This document shows positions 45,497 through 54,795 of a stretch of 64,000 nucleotides of DNA, piece after piece; position 1 is the first letter of the stretch, and each line of letters opens with the position of its first letter. The translations under genes and the position numbers were made by a program. The notes below the pieces were generated by a model. It worked only from the letters and a program-made list of their open reading frames with translations. It searched no databases and had not been told where the DNA came from. Location of the stretch: NCBI RefSeq assembly GCF_008329945.1, contig NZ_CP035807.1, positions 3,286,001-3,350,000 on the forward strand, read 5' to 3'. This stretch comes from Thiospirochaeta perfilievii. Lineage in GTDB: Bacteria; Spirochaetota; Spirochaetia; DSM-2461.

Positions 45497-46639
45497 ATGA
45501 TGTATTTTACAGAGACAGGCCGTACTCACCAGGAACTAATTTTATTAATTAGGGATAAGTATGGTCCTGACGCTACAGTTTTAAGTAGAAAGAAAATTAC
45601 AGTAGGAGGTTTTTTAGGTTTTTTCCAGAAAGATGGCCTTGAGTATTCAGGTTATGTTTCATCAAAAGGTAGACCTAAACTCTCCGAAAACGATAAAAAA
45701 GAGCAGAAGAAAATTTTAGACAGTGTTAAAGTGGAAAAGAAGAGGGAAGACTCTCTACAAAAAATATTAGATGAAGTAAAAAGTCTAAAAGAGGATATTA
45801 AATCCGCCCCTTCCAATGAGGGTGGAGGTGAGTTACCTTCACTATTGGCCATTGAAAACTATCTCTTTGAGAACGACTTTTCCCTATCTTATATAAAAAA
45901 GACCTTGGATAGACTTAAGGCAGAACTCCCCTTTGCCGAACTTAATGATTTTGAAATTACAATGAACAGAGTTAATAGTTGGATTGAGGAGAGTATTACT
46001 ATTCATCAGGATCGTAATAAAAAGAGAAATGTTTTTATACTTGTAGGTCCCACAGGAGTTGGGAAAACTACCACTATTGCAAAACTTGCCGCCCAAAAAG
46101 GATTAGGTATAGCAGGTAGCCAAAAGTACTCTGTTAGAATGATTACCATAGATAATTACAGAATTGCAGCAAAAAAACAGATCGAAACCTATGGTGAGAT
46201 TATGGGAATTCCTGTTACATGCTGTGAAAGTTATGAAGATTTAAAGCGAGAAATTGATATTAATAGTGATGTTGATTACATTTTTGTCGATACTATAGGC
46301 AAAAGCCCAAAGGATTTTGTTAAGTTAGCAGAGATGCGACGGATTTTAGAGGGTTGTGGGCAAGAGTGTGAAGTCCACTTAGCTTTTAGCGCAACTACAA
46401 AAACATGGGATATTAGGGAGATTATGAAACAGTATAATCCCTTTGGTTATGACTCGGTTATAATAACAAAACTGGATGAGACTACAAGGTGTGGCAACCT
46501 AATTAGTCTATTACACGAACAGAAACAGAAGGTTTCATATATTACAACAGGTCAAATGGTTCCCCAGGATATAGAAGTTGCAACTAAGGAAAAAATAATG
46601 TCATTACTTGTTGGAAGTAAACAGGTAACAAAAGGATAA
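45497..46639 (+). CDS. flhF: Flagellar SRP-like GTPase FlhF
   Basis: A 380-residue SRP-family GTPase that sets flagellar number and polar position. It has an N-terminal region with TETGRTHQELILLIRDKYG, a helical NB-like segment, and a G domain with VFILVGPTGVGKTTTIAKLA (G1), FVDTIGKS (G3, usually DTAG) and ITKLDET (G4). It is followed after 3 nt by flhG, its usual regulator. The ATG at 45497 or 45500 may be used. Confidence 0.94.
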   Translation: MMYFTETGRTHQELILLIRDKYGPDATVLSRKKITVGGFLGFFQKDGLEYSGYVSSKGRPKLSENDKKEQKKILDSVKVEKKREDSLQKILDEVKSLKEDIKSAPSNEGGGELPSLLAIENYLFENDFSLSYIKKTLDRLKAELPFAELNDFEITMNRVNSWIEESITIHQDRNKKRNVFILVGPTGVGKTTTIAKLAAQKGLGIAGSQKYSVRMITIDNYRIAAKKQIETYGEIMGIPVTCCESYEDLKREIDINSDVDYIFVDTIGKSPKDFVKLAEMRRILEGCGQECEVHLAFSATTKTWDIREIMKQYNPFGYDSVIITKLDETTRCGNLISLLHEQKQKVSYITTGQMVPQDIEVATKEKIMSLLVGSKQVTKG

Positions 46640-46642
46640 TTT

Positions 46643-47545
46643 ATGGCAGATCAAGCAGAATCGTTACGAGAGTTAATGAAAAATCAGAATGGTGATAATA
46701 GCAATACAAATACAGCTATACTTGAATCTACTCCAGAAAAAACAACGGGAAAAACAAGAATAATTGCTGTTGCTAGTGGAAAGGGTGGTGTAGGTAAAAC
46801 TAACATCTCTGCAAATCTAGCTATTACATATGCTAAACTAGGAAAAAAGGTTGTAATTTTGGATGCAGACCTTGGGCTAGCTAATGTTAACGTTATTTTA
46901 GGAATAATCCCTAAATTTAATCTATACCATGTTATTAGAAAGCAAAAAACAATGGAAGAGATTATATATGAAACTGATTATGGAATAAGAATGATAGCAG
47001 GAGCTTCAGGTTTTTCTAGAATAGCAAATCTTACAGAAGATGAGAGACAAATATTTATCTCTTCATTCCAAGCATTTGATGATGCGGACATCTTAATTGT
47101 TGATACTTCAGCTGGGGTATCTGAGAGTGTTTTATCCTTTTTAGAAGCGGCTGATGATGTTATTATTGTAACAACACCAGAACCTACAGCAATAACTGAC
47201 GCCTATGGGATTATCAAGGTTATGTCCACAGAGATAGATAGAACTGATCTAAATATTAAGCTTATAGTAAATAGAACCCAGTCAGTAATGGAAGGGAAAA
47301 AAGTAGCCACAAGGGTTATTAATATAGCAGGGCAGTTTTTAAATCAGAAAATTGATTATCTAGGTTGTGTTTTTGATGATATTGCGGTACAAAACTGTGT
47401 TAGAAAGCAGAAACCTTTTACTATTTATGAACCTAAATGTAAGGCTTCTATGTGTCTAGACCATCTAGTTCATAGACTTGAGAATATTGAGTACAAGGAA
47501 GGAAAAGGCCTTAATAGCTTTATTCGTAAATTCATAAATAAATAG
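46643..47545 (+). CDS. flhG: MinD-like ATPase FlhG (YlxH)
   Basis: A 300-residue deviant Walker ATPase that stimulates FlhF. ASGKGGVGKTNISANLAITY is the P-loop with the signature Lys, VVILDADLGLANVNVILG follows, and DILIVDTSAGVSESVLSFLE is switch II. The N-terminal region (DQAESLRELMKNQ) resembles the DQA(x)xLR motif that activates FlhF. A C-terminal LVHRLENIEYKEGKGLNSFI helix may bind membrane. Confidence 0.93.
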   Translation: MADQAESLRELMKNQNGDNSNTNTAILESTPEKTTGKTRIIAVASGKGGVGKTNISANLAITYAKLGKKVVILDADLGLANVNVILGIIPKFNLYHVIRKQKTMEEIIYETDYGIRMIAGASGFSRIANLTEDERQIFISSFQAFDDADILIVDTSAGVSESVLSFLEAADDVIIVTTPEPTAITDAYGIIKVMSTEIDRTDLNIKLIVNRTQSVMEGKKVATRVINIAGQFLNQKIDYLGCVFDDIAVQNCVRKQKPFTIYEPKCKASMCLDHLVHRLENIEYKEGKGLNSFIRKFINK

Positions 47546-47616
47546 AAATCAATAATTGCTTGACTGTAGAGGTTTTTTTACTTAATCTAATAGGGGGATT
47601 AATTAAAAAGGACTAT

Positions 47617-48177
47617 ATGGATTTAAATATTAATAATGTAAATAAAAAAATCGTAATCTTCTTTTCTGTTTTTAGCTTTATCCTAAGTTTTATCTCTGGA
47701 ATATTTGCTGGAAGTAGTTTTATTAATCTCATTTTTAGTAGTATTATATCAGGCGTTGTTATAGGTTTATTAATAGTTGCACTAAATTTTGTTGTTATTA
47801 TTTTTTTACCAGAACTTCTCGAGGATAGTGATCAGATTGATTCAGACACCTTAGATGGTAATAACCGGGTTGATATAGTAATGCCAGAAGAGAGTTATAA
47901 AGTACAATCTAGGAATGAAGATGATGATACTCTTGATGCTCAGGTAGGAGAAGATACAGGAGATACACTTGATTCTGGATTTAAAGAAGTTAGCTTAGGT
48001 AATTTAGAGAGTTTGTCTTCATCGGATTCATTAACCTCTGATGATTCACAGATAAAAGAGGATTTTTCTGAAAGTGATAGTTTCACACCCTCTGGTTCTA
48101 GTGGCTCTACAGGAGTAGAAAGTCACTCTGTAGAAGAGATGGCTAAAGCTGTAAAAACAGTACTTAAAAAAGATTAA
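47617..48177 (+). CDS. Spirochaetal membrane protein of the flagellar operon, unknown function
   Basis: A 186-residue protein with two hydrophobic segments (VIFFSVFSFILSFISGIFAG and then GVVIGLLIVALNFVVIIFLP), followed by an acidic Ser/Asp-rich tail and a final EEMAKAVKTVLKKD helix. A gene like this sits between flhG and the sigma factor in Treponema. I choose ATG 47617, with AAAAGGA upstream, over a TTG at 47560. I do not recognise a functional domain. Confidence 0.7.
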   Translation: MDLNINNVNKKIVIFFSVFSFILSFISGIFAGSSFINLIFSSIISGVVIGLLIVALNFVVIIFLPELLEDSDQIDSDTLDGNNRVDIVMPEESYKVQSRNEDDDTLDAQVGEDTGDTLDSGFKEVSLGNLESLSSSDSLTSDDSQIKEDFSESDSFTPSGSSGSTGVESHSVEEMAKAVKTVLKKD

Positions 48178-48183
48178 AAAGGG

Positions 48184-48978
48184 ATGAGCATGAGTGATGT
48201 AATGATTGACGGAATGACTGAAGCTGAAGTTTGGAAGGAGTATAAAAAAAGTGGTGCTCCTAGACTTCGTGATGCTATAATTGTACAGTATGCACCCCTC
48301 GTAAAATATGTTGCAGGAAAATTAGCTGTAAATATGCCAAGTAATGTAGATTTTGATGATTTAGTTGGTTATGGTACATTTGGTTTAATAGATGCTGTAG
48401 GTAAATATAATCCTAATAAGGATGTTAAGTTTAAAACATATGCAGTTACAAGGATAAGAGGGTCTATCTTTGATGAACTTAGAAGTATGGATTGGATTCC
48501 AAGATCAGTTCGTCAGAAGGCAAAGGAAGTAGATTTAACCGTACAGATATTAGAGTCCCACCTAGGTAGGACTGCCACAGAGGATGAGATTGCTGATTAT
48601 ATGAATTTATCCCTTTCTGATTTAAGAAAGACAATGGTAAAAATTAGTGGGACATCTCTTTTATCCCTAAATGAATTATGGAGTACTGGAAATGATAACG
48701 ATAAGGTCTCTATACAAGATAGTATTGAGTCTCCTAGTGGCCTCCAGCCTGATGTTATTATTGAAAAAGAAGAGATAAAAAGGGTAATTGCAGAGGCTAT
48801 AACAGAACTTCCTGATAATGAGAAGAAGGTTTTAGTTTTATACTATTACGAGGATTTAACCCTTAAAGAGATAGGACAAATCTTAGAAGTAACAGAGTCT
48901 AGAATATCTCAACTACATACAAGAGCTATTGTTAGATTGAGAGGAAAATTAACAAATATAAAAAAAGGTTTATACTAA
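48184..48978 (+). CDS. fliA: Flagellar sigma factor FliA/WhiG type (sigma-28)
   Basis: A 264-residue sigma factor for late flagellar genes. Region 2 has VDFDDLVGYGTFGLIDAVGK, KFKTYAVTRIRGSIFDELRS and MDWIPRSVRQKAKEV; region 4 has LYYYEDLTLKEIGQILEVTE and SRISQLHTRAIVRLRGKL. The ATG at 48190 has a better distance from AAAAGGG than the one at 48184, so the start may be two codons later. It is coded inside the motility operon as in Treponema. Confidence 0.96.
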   Translation: MSMSDVMIDGMTEAEVWKEYKKSGAPRLRDAIIVQYAPLVKYVAGKLAVNMPSNVDFDDLVGYGTFGLIDAVGKYNPNKDVKFKTYAVTRIRGSIFDELRSMDWIPRSVRQKAKEVDLTVQILESHLGRTATEDEIADYMNLSLSDLRKTMVKISGTSLLSLNELWSTGNDNDKVSIQDSIESPSGLQPDVIIEKEEIKRVIAEAITELPDNEKKVLVLYYYEDLTLKEIGQILEVTESRISQLHTRAIVRLRGKLTNIKKGLY

Positions 48979-48986
48979 GAGGTTAT

Positions 48987-50945
48987 ATGGTAACAGTCGA
49001 CGATTTTCGTGAGTACATGACGGAGCAACTAAAGTTGGATAGAGAGAGAAAATCCGTCCAAGTAATTGGTCCTAGTGTTGATGAAGCGTTGTTATCTGCA
49101 TCTGTTGAGTTGGGAGTACCTAAATTTAGTTTAGAATATGAAGTCCTTGATAAGGGTTCTAAGGGCTTTTTTGGTGTAGGAAGACGAGATTGTATTTTAA
49201 TAGTTTATCAAAGAGAGAAAAAAGATCACTCCCTACTTACAGACTCTATTGGGGATGACTTTGGGCTTGGTTCGGATATACTAATTAATGAAGATGGTTA
49301 TTTTACAATAAATCTTAGTGATAAAGGTGCAAACCTCCTTGTCCACGAACAAGTTGGAACAGGAGACCCTGTAAGTGTCGATGCCGTTATACATGGGCTA
49401 ATAGAACGGGGTGTTGAGGGTTTTGATAGAGATGAAGTAGAAAGAGTTGTAGAAGAAAAGGCTGATGAATTTGTTAAAATTGGGGATTTTACCCATAACT
49501 CTTTAAATGATGCCTCCCTAGACATTTCTATTTCTCCAGATGAACTCTTAGTCGAAATGTACGTTACTCCTCCAGGTTTTGGTGGAATGAACCTTACTGA
49601 AGAGCAGATAAAAGACGCTTTAGAAGTTGGTGGTGTTCAGTTTGGTATACGTCTAGATCTTATTGAAGATTTTATTAAACATCCTATATACAATGAAAAT
49701 TATGTGATTGCCGAGGGTCAACCTGTTAAAAATGGTGAGGACTCTAAGCTAATCTACAGCTTTAAACAGACAGGTGATATTGACTTAAAGCAGGATAAAG
49801 ATGGTCGAATTGACTTTAAAGAGCTAAATAGATTTACAAATGTTGTAGAGGGCCAGCCCCTTGCTACTATTAAGCCTCCAGGTATTGGGGTTGATGGTAA
49901 AACAGTTTTTGGAAAATACATTCCGGCAACAGATGGAAAGTATATTGAGGTTAAGCTTGGTAAAAACGTATCTATAGTTAATGATAAAACAATAATAGCT
50001 GATGCTAGTGGTCAAGTTCTTCTTATTAACGGTAAAATAACAGTAGAAACCATACTTGTTATAGATGGTGATGTAAATGTAGAAACTGGTAATATAAACT
50101 CCCTAGGCTCTATTGTTATAGAGGGTAATGTAGAAGATGGATTTACAGTTAATGCCCAGGCAAATATCGAGGTTAATGGTTACGTTGGTAAATCCACATT
50201 AACTTCTGGTGGAGATATAATTGTTAAGCAGGGTATTAACGGTGGTGCAGGAACAGAGATCTCAGCTGGTGGAAGTGTATGGTCAAGTTTTATAACTAAC
50301 TCCAGGGTAGAATCCGGGGATAGGGTTATAGTTAGTGATGGTATAGTTAACTCCCAGGTAGATGCTACTAAGAAGATACTTTGTAAGGGTAAAAGAGCAA
50401 AGATAGTTGGTGGACATTTAAGGGCTGCCCAAGAGATAAATGCAGCTGTTTTAGGTACTTCTGGTGGAACTGAAACATTAGTAGAAGTAGGATTTGACCC
50501 TAAAACAAAGGGTGAGATTGAAGAGTTGAGTAGTCAATTAAAGCTTTTAAGTAATAAGCTAGAAGAGGTTAATAAAAATCTTCACTCATTAGTTAAAATG
50601 AAAAAGATTAATAATGAGTTATCTGAAGAGAAAGAGAAATTCTTAAAAGAGTTAAAGGTTGAACATAATAATTTAACTAGACAGAAAAACAATCTATCCG
50701 ATGAACTAAAAGAGAAGGGGGATTATCTTTCTAGTCTCTCTATTGAAGGTGTCGTTGGAGCATCAAAAGAGGTTTTCCCTGGTGTTGTAATAATGGTGGA
50801 AGATAAGGAGTACGAGGTTAAGAATGCTTTTAAAAAAGCTGTATCCTTTGTACTAGATCCTGAAGGGTATATTGTTACTAAGGATTATGTTGAGATACAA
50901 GAAGACATTGAAAGGAGATCCATTAATGTCGATAACGCCCCTTGA
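48987..50945 (+). CDS. FapA-like (DUF342) polymerising protein with Jag-N domain
   Basis: A 652-residue protein with an N-terminal Jag-N domain (SVDEALLSASVELGVPKFSL, GSKGFFGVGRRDCIL), the FapA/DUF342 beta-helical core (about 180-500; TIKPPGIGVDGKTVFGKYIP, GSIVIEGNVEDGFTVNA), and a C-terminal coiled coil (about 505-600) followed by a small domain. The family forms multimeric beta-helix cores; its role in spirochaetes is unknown. It follows the sigma factor as TP0708 does in Treponema pallidum. A 20-nt overlap couples it to the next gene. Confidence 0.85.
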   Translation: MVTVDDFREYMTEQLKLDRERKSVQVIGPSVDEALLSASVELGVPKFSLEYEVLDKGSKGFFGVGRRDCILIVYQREKKDHSLLTDSIGDDFGLGSDILINEDGYFTINLSDKGANLLVHEQVGTGDPVSVDAVIHGLIERGVEGFDRDEVERVVEEKADEFVKIGDFTHNSLNDASLDISISPDELLVEMYVTPPGFGGMNLTEEQIKDALEVGGVQFGIRLDLIEDFIKHPIYNENYVIAEGQPVKNGEDSKLIYSFKQTGDIDLKQDKDGRIDFKELNRFTNVVEGQPLATIKPPGIGVDGKTVFGKYIPATDGKYIEVKLGKNVSIVNDKTIIADASGQVLLINGKITVETILVIDGDVNVETGNINSLGSIVIEGNVEDGFTVNAQANIEVNGYVGKSTLTSGGDIIVKQGINGGAGTEISAGGSVWSSFITNSRVESGDRVIVSDGIVNSQVDATKKILCKGKRAKIVGGHLRAAQEINAAVLGTSGGTETLVEVGFDPKTKGEIEELSSQLKLLSNKLEEVNKNLHSLVKMKKINNELSEEKEKFLKELKVEHNNLTRQKNNLSDELKEKGDYLSSLSIEGVVGASKEVFPGVVIMVEDKEYEVKNAFKKAVSFVLDPEGYIVTKDYVEIQEDIERRSINVDNAP

Positions 50946-51246
50946 TCTTCAAACTCTTTTTTTAAAGATGGCTAATGTTGGTAAAGAACAGGCTACTATT
51001 CAAAAATCTGTAGAAAATCAGCAGAAACGTGAGGCTAATCAATTAATTAAAGAAGAGAATAACCGGGATCATTCGGTTAATAGAGTAGATGAAGATAAGG
51101 CGACTGAAAAGATAAACGATAAGAGTAATAATCAACAACAGGATCGTCCTAAAGGTGAGAAAAAAGAGACGGATGAGGATCCAGAAGAGACGAAAAAGTA
51201 TTTTACAGACCCTAATAGGGGACATAATATAGATATATCGGGGTGA
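50926..51246 (+). CDS. Small acidic/charged protein in the flagellar operon, unknown function
   Basis: A 106-residue protein beginning MSITPLDLQTLFLKMANVGK, then a very polar region rich in Gln, Asn, Lys, Asp and Glu with no clear fold. AAGGAG lies 8 nt before this ATG, which decides it over the longer frame from 50872. It is coupled on both sides (overlap with FapA-like gene and near-overlap with the next). No function is recognised. Confidence 0.65.
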   Translation: MSITPLDLQTLFLKMANVGKEQATIQKSVENQQKREANQLIKEENNRDHSVNRVDEDKATEKINDKSNNQQQDRPKGEKKETDEDPEETKKYFTDPNRGHNIDISG

Positions 51247-51248
51247 TA

Positions 51249-51758
51249 ATGAATACAGTTTTAATATGCCTTATAGTTTGCTCTGTTTATAGTATAATTA
51301 TATATGGGGTTTTAAATTCTAAAATAAATAAGAAAATTGACAATAAAAGCTTTATGAAAGATGTTCGTAATGAGATAAATTCCTTGATTACCCAGATTAA
51401 TGAGACTTCTGATAGGAACGTTTTATTAATAGAAAATAGATTAGAGCGTTTAAATGATCTACTAGCAGTTTCAGATATAAACATTGCAAATTTAAAAAGT
51501 ATAAATAAAGCAAAGGAAGTAGAGAGTGTTACTCCTGAGATAAGTGAAGATAAGGTTGTAGCTAAAGCTCCTATTGAGATAGAAGAAGTCATAATTGATA
51601 ATATCGAAAAGCAAAGCGTTATTGATGATAAATCCTTAACTAGACGGGAAAGGATACTCCTACTGCATAAGCAGGGGATATCTCCAACAATTATAGCTAG
51701 TCAGACAAAGGCTACAATTGGAGAGGTTGAATTGATAATCTCATTAAGTCGAGGGTGA
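51249..51758 (+). CDS. Single-pass membrane protein with coiled coil and C-terminal HTH-like segment
   Basis: A 169-residue protein with an N-terminal membrane segment (NTVLICLIVCSVYSIIIYGV), a coiled-coil region (about 25-80), an acidic linker, and a conserved-looking tail TRRERILLLHKQGISPTIIA followed by SQTKATIGEVELIIS that resembles a DUF6115-type helix-turn-helix end. GTG 51243 is an alternative start. I do not know its role; it is translationally linked to the kinase that follows. Confidence 0.65.
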   Translation: MNTVLICLIVCSVYSIIIYGVLNSKINKKIDNKSFMKDVRNEINSLITQINETSDRNVLLIENRLERLNDLLAVSDINIANLKSINKAKEVESVTPEISEDKVVAKAPIEIEEVIIDNIEKQSVIDDKSLTRRERILLLHKQGISPTIIASQTKATIGEVELIISLSRG

Positions 51759-51759
51759 T

Positions 51760-53640
51760 ATGTTAGTTGAAGAGCTATCCCATAAAAGTGAATTTATATT
51801 TGATACAGAAAAAATCCTAGATCGACTTAATATGCTTTTAGTCTCATCTGATTTTCTAGTTCCACAGATATATAGAGAGATTCACTCTTTAAAAGGTGCT
51901 GCTGGTTTTGCAGGATTAACTAAAATGGAGAGTTTGGCCCACTCTCTAGAGGGTATTCTAAGTAGTATCAGAAATGGGGAGCAGAGTCTTGATAGTGAAG
52001 TTGAAGAGATCTTTTTTAAATCAATAGATTATTTTGTTAAGGACATTAATTTTTGGAAATCTAACTCTACAGAGTTAGAAAGTAACAACTTAGTCGAAAT
52101 GATTGAGAGTCGAAGCAAGATAAGTTCCGGTTTAGCCATTGAAGTTGTTGATGATAGTTGTGAAAGTAGTAGTTTTTTTACAGATTTTGAAAAGACACTT
52201 TTAAAAGAGGCTATGTATAGGTCAGAGCAGTTTTACCGTATAATATGTCATATAGATCGGGATGAAGAGATGAAGTATCCTAGACTGTTTCTCGTTGTAA
52301 ATAATTTAGAGAAGCTAACTAATGTAGTTAAAATTGATCCACCTATGGCAGACGTATCTAAAAATAGAAGTAAAGAGATTACCCTTTATCTAACTACAAA
52401 TAAGAGTAAGAGTTTAATATATAAGGGGCTTAGCTTTGATCGTATAAGGGAAGTAGAAGTCTTAAGGTTAGAATACTCGTCCTATATTTCCAATGATATT
52501 AAAAAAAATAAAGATAGTGAAACAAATTTATATGGTAAAACCATAGAAGTGGAGACATCAAAAATTGAGGAGATATTTAATTACTCCCAGGACCTACATA
52601 ACAAACTTCTAAGTGAGGATTTTTTAATTCCAAGTAAAAGAAAAATTGTAGAAGAACTCTTATCTGGTATGAAAAGCTCCCTATCATCTTTAACAACTAT
52701 AAGTGTAGAAAATGCCTTTTCATACTTCACTAGTTACTGTAATAAGTTAAGTAGAGAGTTAAATAAGATTGTTGATTTTAAAATAGTTGGTGGAGAGATA
52801 AGTATTGATAGACAGTTAGCCGAGACCTTAAAGGAGCTACTAATACAGCTTGTTAAAAACTCTATAGACCATGGTATTGAGTTACCAAAAAAAAGATTAG
52901 AAAATGGTAAAACTGAGATTGGGCATATAACTTTAAAAGTTTCTAATATTAGTGGAAACCTTGCAATTAGTTTAGAGGATGACGGTGCAGGGGTAGACCA
53001 AAAACAAGTTGTACAAAGAGGTATTGATAGTAACTTTATCGATAATAAAGAGGAAATATCCCTTTTATCCCTACTTTCTAGACCAGGATTCTCAACATCA
53101 AAAGAGATAAATTACTACTCAGGTCGTGGTGTAGGACTGGATATTGTTGTAAATAGGGTTATTAATAAGCTAGATGGTAAAATTAAACTAAATAATAGAC
53201 CAGGTTTGGGGCTATCTGTTGATCTATTGATTCCTCCATTAACATCAATTAAAAAATATACTATTTTTAAATATAGAAATCACTCCTTCTGTTTTTCTAT
53301 GGTAAATGTTGTTGATAAGATAACCCTTGATCCAGAACAGGTCTCCCTAGGTGATAATAAAACTTTAAACTACACGTATAATGGAACTCTCTATCCAATC
53401 TATACTCCATGGGGTCGATTAAGTAGTAATACCCCTGAATTAGATGAGAAATATGGCTTTTTAATTAGGTATTTAGGGAAAAGAGCATTTTTCCCTGTAG
53501 ATGAATTTATTGTTGAGAAAGAGTTTTTTACATCAGTTATTAAGTTTATTGATACTGAGACTCCAACACATAAGCTACTAAAGATTGGAGAAAAGAGAGA
53601 GGATTATACTCTTATTCTACCTTCAATTATTAATAGTTAA
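51760..53640 (+). CDS. CheA-like histidine kinase at the end of the motility operon
   Basis: A 626-residue cytoplasmic protein with the CheA order. The N-terminal HPt domain has the phosphoacceptor His42 in YREIHSLKGAAGFAGL. A diverged region of about 170 residues replaces P2, a P3-like helical dimerisation part follows (about 265-350), and the ATPase domain has the N-box LIQLVKNSIDHGIELPKKRL, G1 EDDGAGVD and G2 YYSGRGVGLDIV. A weak CheW-like P5 domain ends the protein. All key catalytic residues are present, so it is probably active, but it is diverged and has no cheW, cheX or cheY beside it. It may be a second, dedicated kinase and not the main CheA. Confidence 0.82.
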   Translation: MLVEELSHKSEFIFDTEKILDRLNMLLVSSDFLVPQIYREIHSLKGAAGFAGLTKMESLAHSLEGILSSIRNGEQSLDSEVEEIFFKSIDYFVKDINFWKSNSTELESNNLVEMIESRSKISSGLAIEVVDDSCESSSFFTDFEKTLLKEAMYRSEQFYRIICHIDRDEEMKYPRLFLVVNNLEKLTNVVKIDPPMADVSKNRSKEITLYLTTNKSKSLIYKGLSFDRIREVEVLRLEYSSYISNDIKKNKDSETNLYGKTIEVETSKIEEIFNYSQDLHNKLLSEDFLIPSKRKIVEELLSGMKSSLSSLTTISVENAFSYFTSYCNKLSRELNKIVDFKIVGGEISIDRQLAETLKELLIQLVKNSIDHGIELPKKRLENGKTEIGHITLKVSNISGNLAISLEDDGAGVDQKQVVQRGIDSNFIDNKEEISLLSLLSRPGFSTSKEINYYSGRGVGLDIVVNRVINKLDGKIKLNNRPGLGLSVDLLIPPLTSIKKYTIFKYRNHSFCFSMVNVVDKITLDPEQVSLGDNKTLNYTYNGTLYPIYTPWGRLSSNTPELDEKYGFLIRYLGKRAFFPVDEFIVEKEFFTSVIKFIDTETPTHKLLKIGEKREDYTLILPSIINS

Positions 53641-53645
53641 CATTA

Positions 53646-53663
53646 ATGGCAATCACTTGCCGT
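53646..53663. promoter_or_regulatory. Candidate NrpR operator at its own promoter
   Basis: ATGGCA-ATCACT-TGCCGT: a 6-bp inverted repeat with one mismatch and a 6-bp spacer, ending 4 bp before the -35 box TTGACA. The same palindrome occurs at the gltB promoter (54796-54813). Confidence 0.6.
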
Positions 53664-53667
53664 TTAA

Positions 53668-53696
53668 TTGACATAGATGTAACTTTTCTCTAATAT
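53668..53696 (+). promoter_or_regulatory. Promoter of the NrpR-type gene, probably leaderless
   Basis: TTGACA (perfect), 17 bp and TAATAT, which ends 7 nt before the ATG; no ribosome site lies between. Transcription should start at or next to the start codon. Confidence 0.65.
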
Positions 53697-53703
53697 ACAA
53701 AAT

Positions 53704-54702
53704 ATGTCAGATAGTGTAGAAGATAAAAGGCTTAAAATTTTAAATATCTTAAGAGATAATAATGAAGCTTTAAGTAGTCAAAAAATAACTAATCATCTCA
53801 ATGAACAGGGTATACAGATCTCTGAAAGAACTGTTCGTTTCCACCTTTTAGCAATGGATAAAAAAGGTTTTACCCAGTATATAGGAAGAAAAGGGCGTCT
53901 ATTAACAGCTCTTGGAGAACAAGAACTTACCAAGGTTAAGGCCTATGAAAAGGTTGGTTTTTTATCATCAAAAATCGATGAATTCTCCTATAATATGAAT
54001 TTCGATTTAGAAAAAAAAGAGGGATCAGTTCTTGTAAATGTAACACTAATTAGTCAGGATGATTTAAAAAACTCTATTGAACTTCTATATACAGCCTTTG
54101 AACACGGATTTGTTATGGGTGAACTTCTTACAATATTTTTTCCTGAGGACAGTGATGATAAAATTGAAATTCCAAAGGGTTTTGTTGGTATTGGTTCTGT
54201 CTGTTCAATTACATTAAACGGAATACTCTTGTCTAAGGGAATACCGGTCCACTCTATATTTGGAGGACTCCTTGAAATAGAGGATAGAACTGCAAAAAGA
54301 TTTGTAGAGATTATACAGTATAACGGAACATCATTAGACCCATTAGAGATATTTATATCTAGTGGTTTAACAGATCATACTAGGTTATGTAGTAGTGGGA
54401 GTGGGGTTGTTGGAGCAAGTTTTAGGGATGTTCCTGCATCTAGTAGGGAAAAAGTAATTCAAATATTTGAGAGATGTCAAGAGATTGGGTTAGGCAGCTT
54501 TCTTGAGATTGGTTACCCGGGTTCTCCCTTATTAGAAATTCCTGTTTCAGAGGGGAGAGTTGGTTTTATTGTTACAGGGGGATTAAACGCTGTTGGACTT
54601 TTAGCGGAATCTGGAATAAAACTATATTCAAAGACCCTATCGGGTTACGTTGACTTTAAAAAATTAGTTAATTATAGAGAGCTTAAAAAGTATTTTAAAT
54701 AA
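53704..54702 (+). CDS. nrpR: NrpR-type transcriptional regulator of nitrogen metabolism
   Basis: A 332-residue protein with an N-terminal winged helix (RLKILNILRDNNEALSSQKI, ISERTVRFHLLAMDKKGFTQ) and one NRD/DUF128 ligand domain (about 75-332; GFVGIGSVCSITLNGILLSK, GIPVHSIFGGLLEIED, GRVGFIVTGGLNAVGLLAES). In methanogenic archaea NrpR represses nitrogen-assimilation genes and is released by 2-oxoglutarate. Here it lies directly upstream of gltB-gltD with a shared palindrome at both promoters, so it probably controls them. It has a single NRD where some archaeal forms have two. No Shine-Dalgarno sequence is present. Confidence 0.85.
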   Translation: MSDSVEDKRLKILNILRDNNEALSSQKITNHLNEQGIQISERTVRFHLLAMDKKGFTQYIGRKGRLLTALGEQELTKVKAYEKVGFLSSKIDEFSYNMNFDLEKKEGSVLVNVTLISQDDLKNSIELLYTAFEHGFVMGELLTIFFPEDSDDKIEIPKGFVGIGSVCSITLNGILLSKGIPVHSIFGGLLEIEDRTAKRFVEIIQYNGTSLDPLEIFISSGLTDHTRLCSSGSGVVGASFRDVPASSREKVIQIFERCQEIGLGSFLEIGYPGSPLLEIPVSEGRVGFIVTGGLNAVGLLAESGIKLYSKTLSGYVDFKKLVNYRELKKYFK

Positions 54703-54763
54703 TTTGATTTTAGCATTTAGTTCTTGCGTTAGATGGGATAATAAATATTCATGATTGACAATA

Positions 54764-54793
54764 TTGACATAGGTAGTCATTTTAAGATAGACT
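54764..54793 (+). promoter_or_regulatory. Possible promoter of gltBD
   Basis: TTGACA, 18 bp and TAGACT; a second TTGACA starts at 54755. The -10 is only 4 of 6, as expected for a regulated promoter. The palindrome at 54796-54813 lies at the predicted transcription start. Confidence 0.4.
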
Positions 54794-54795
54794 TT

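Noticed and set aside
47560-47616. Longer start (TTG) for the membrane protein after flhG
   Set aside because: The ATG at 47617 has a proper ribosome site and gives a more typical N-terminus.
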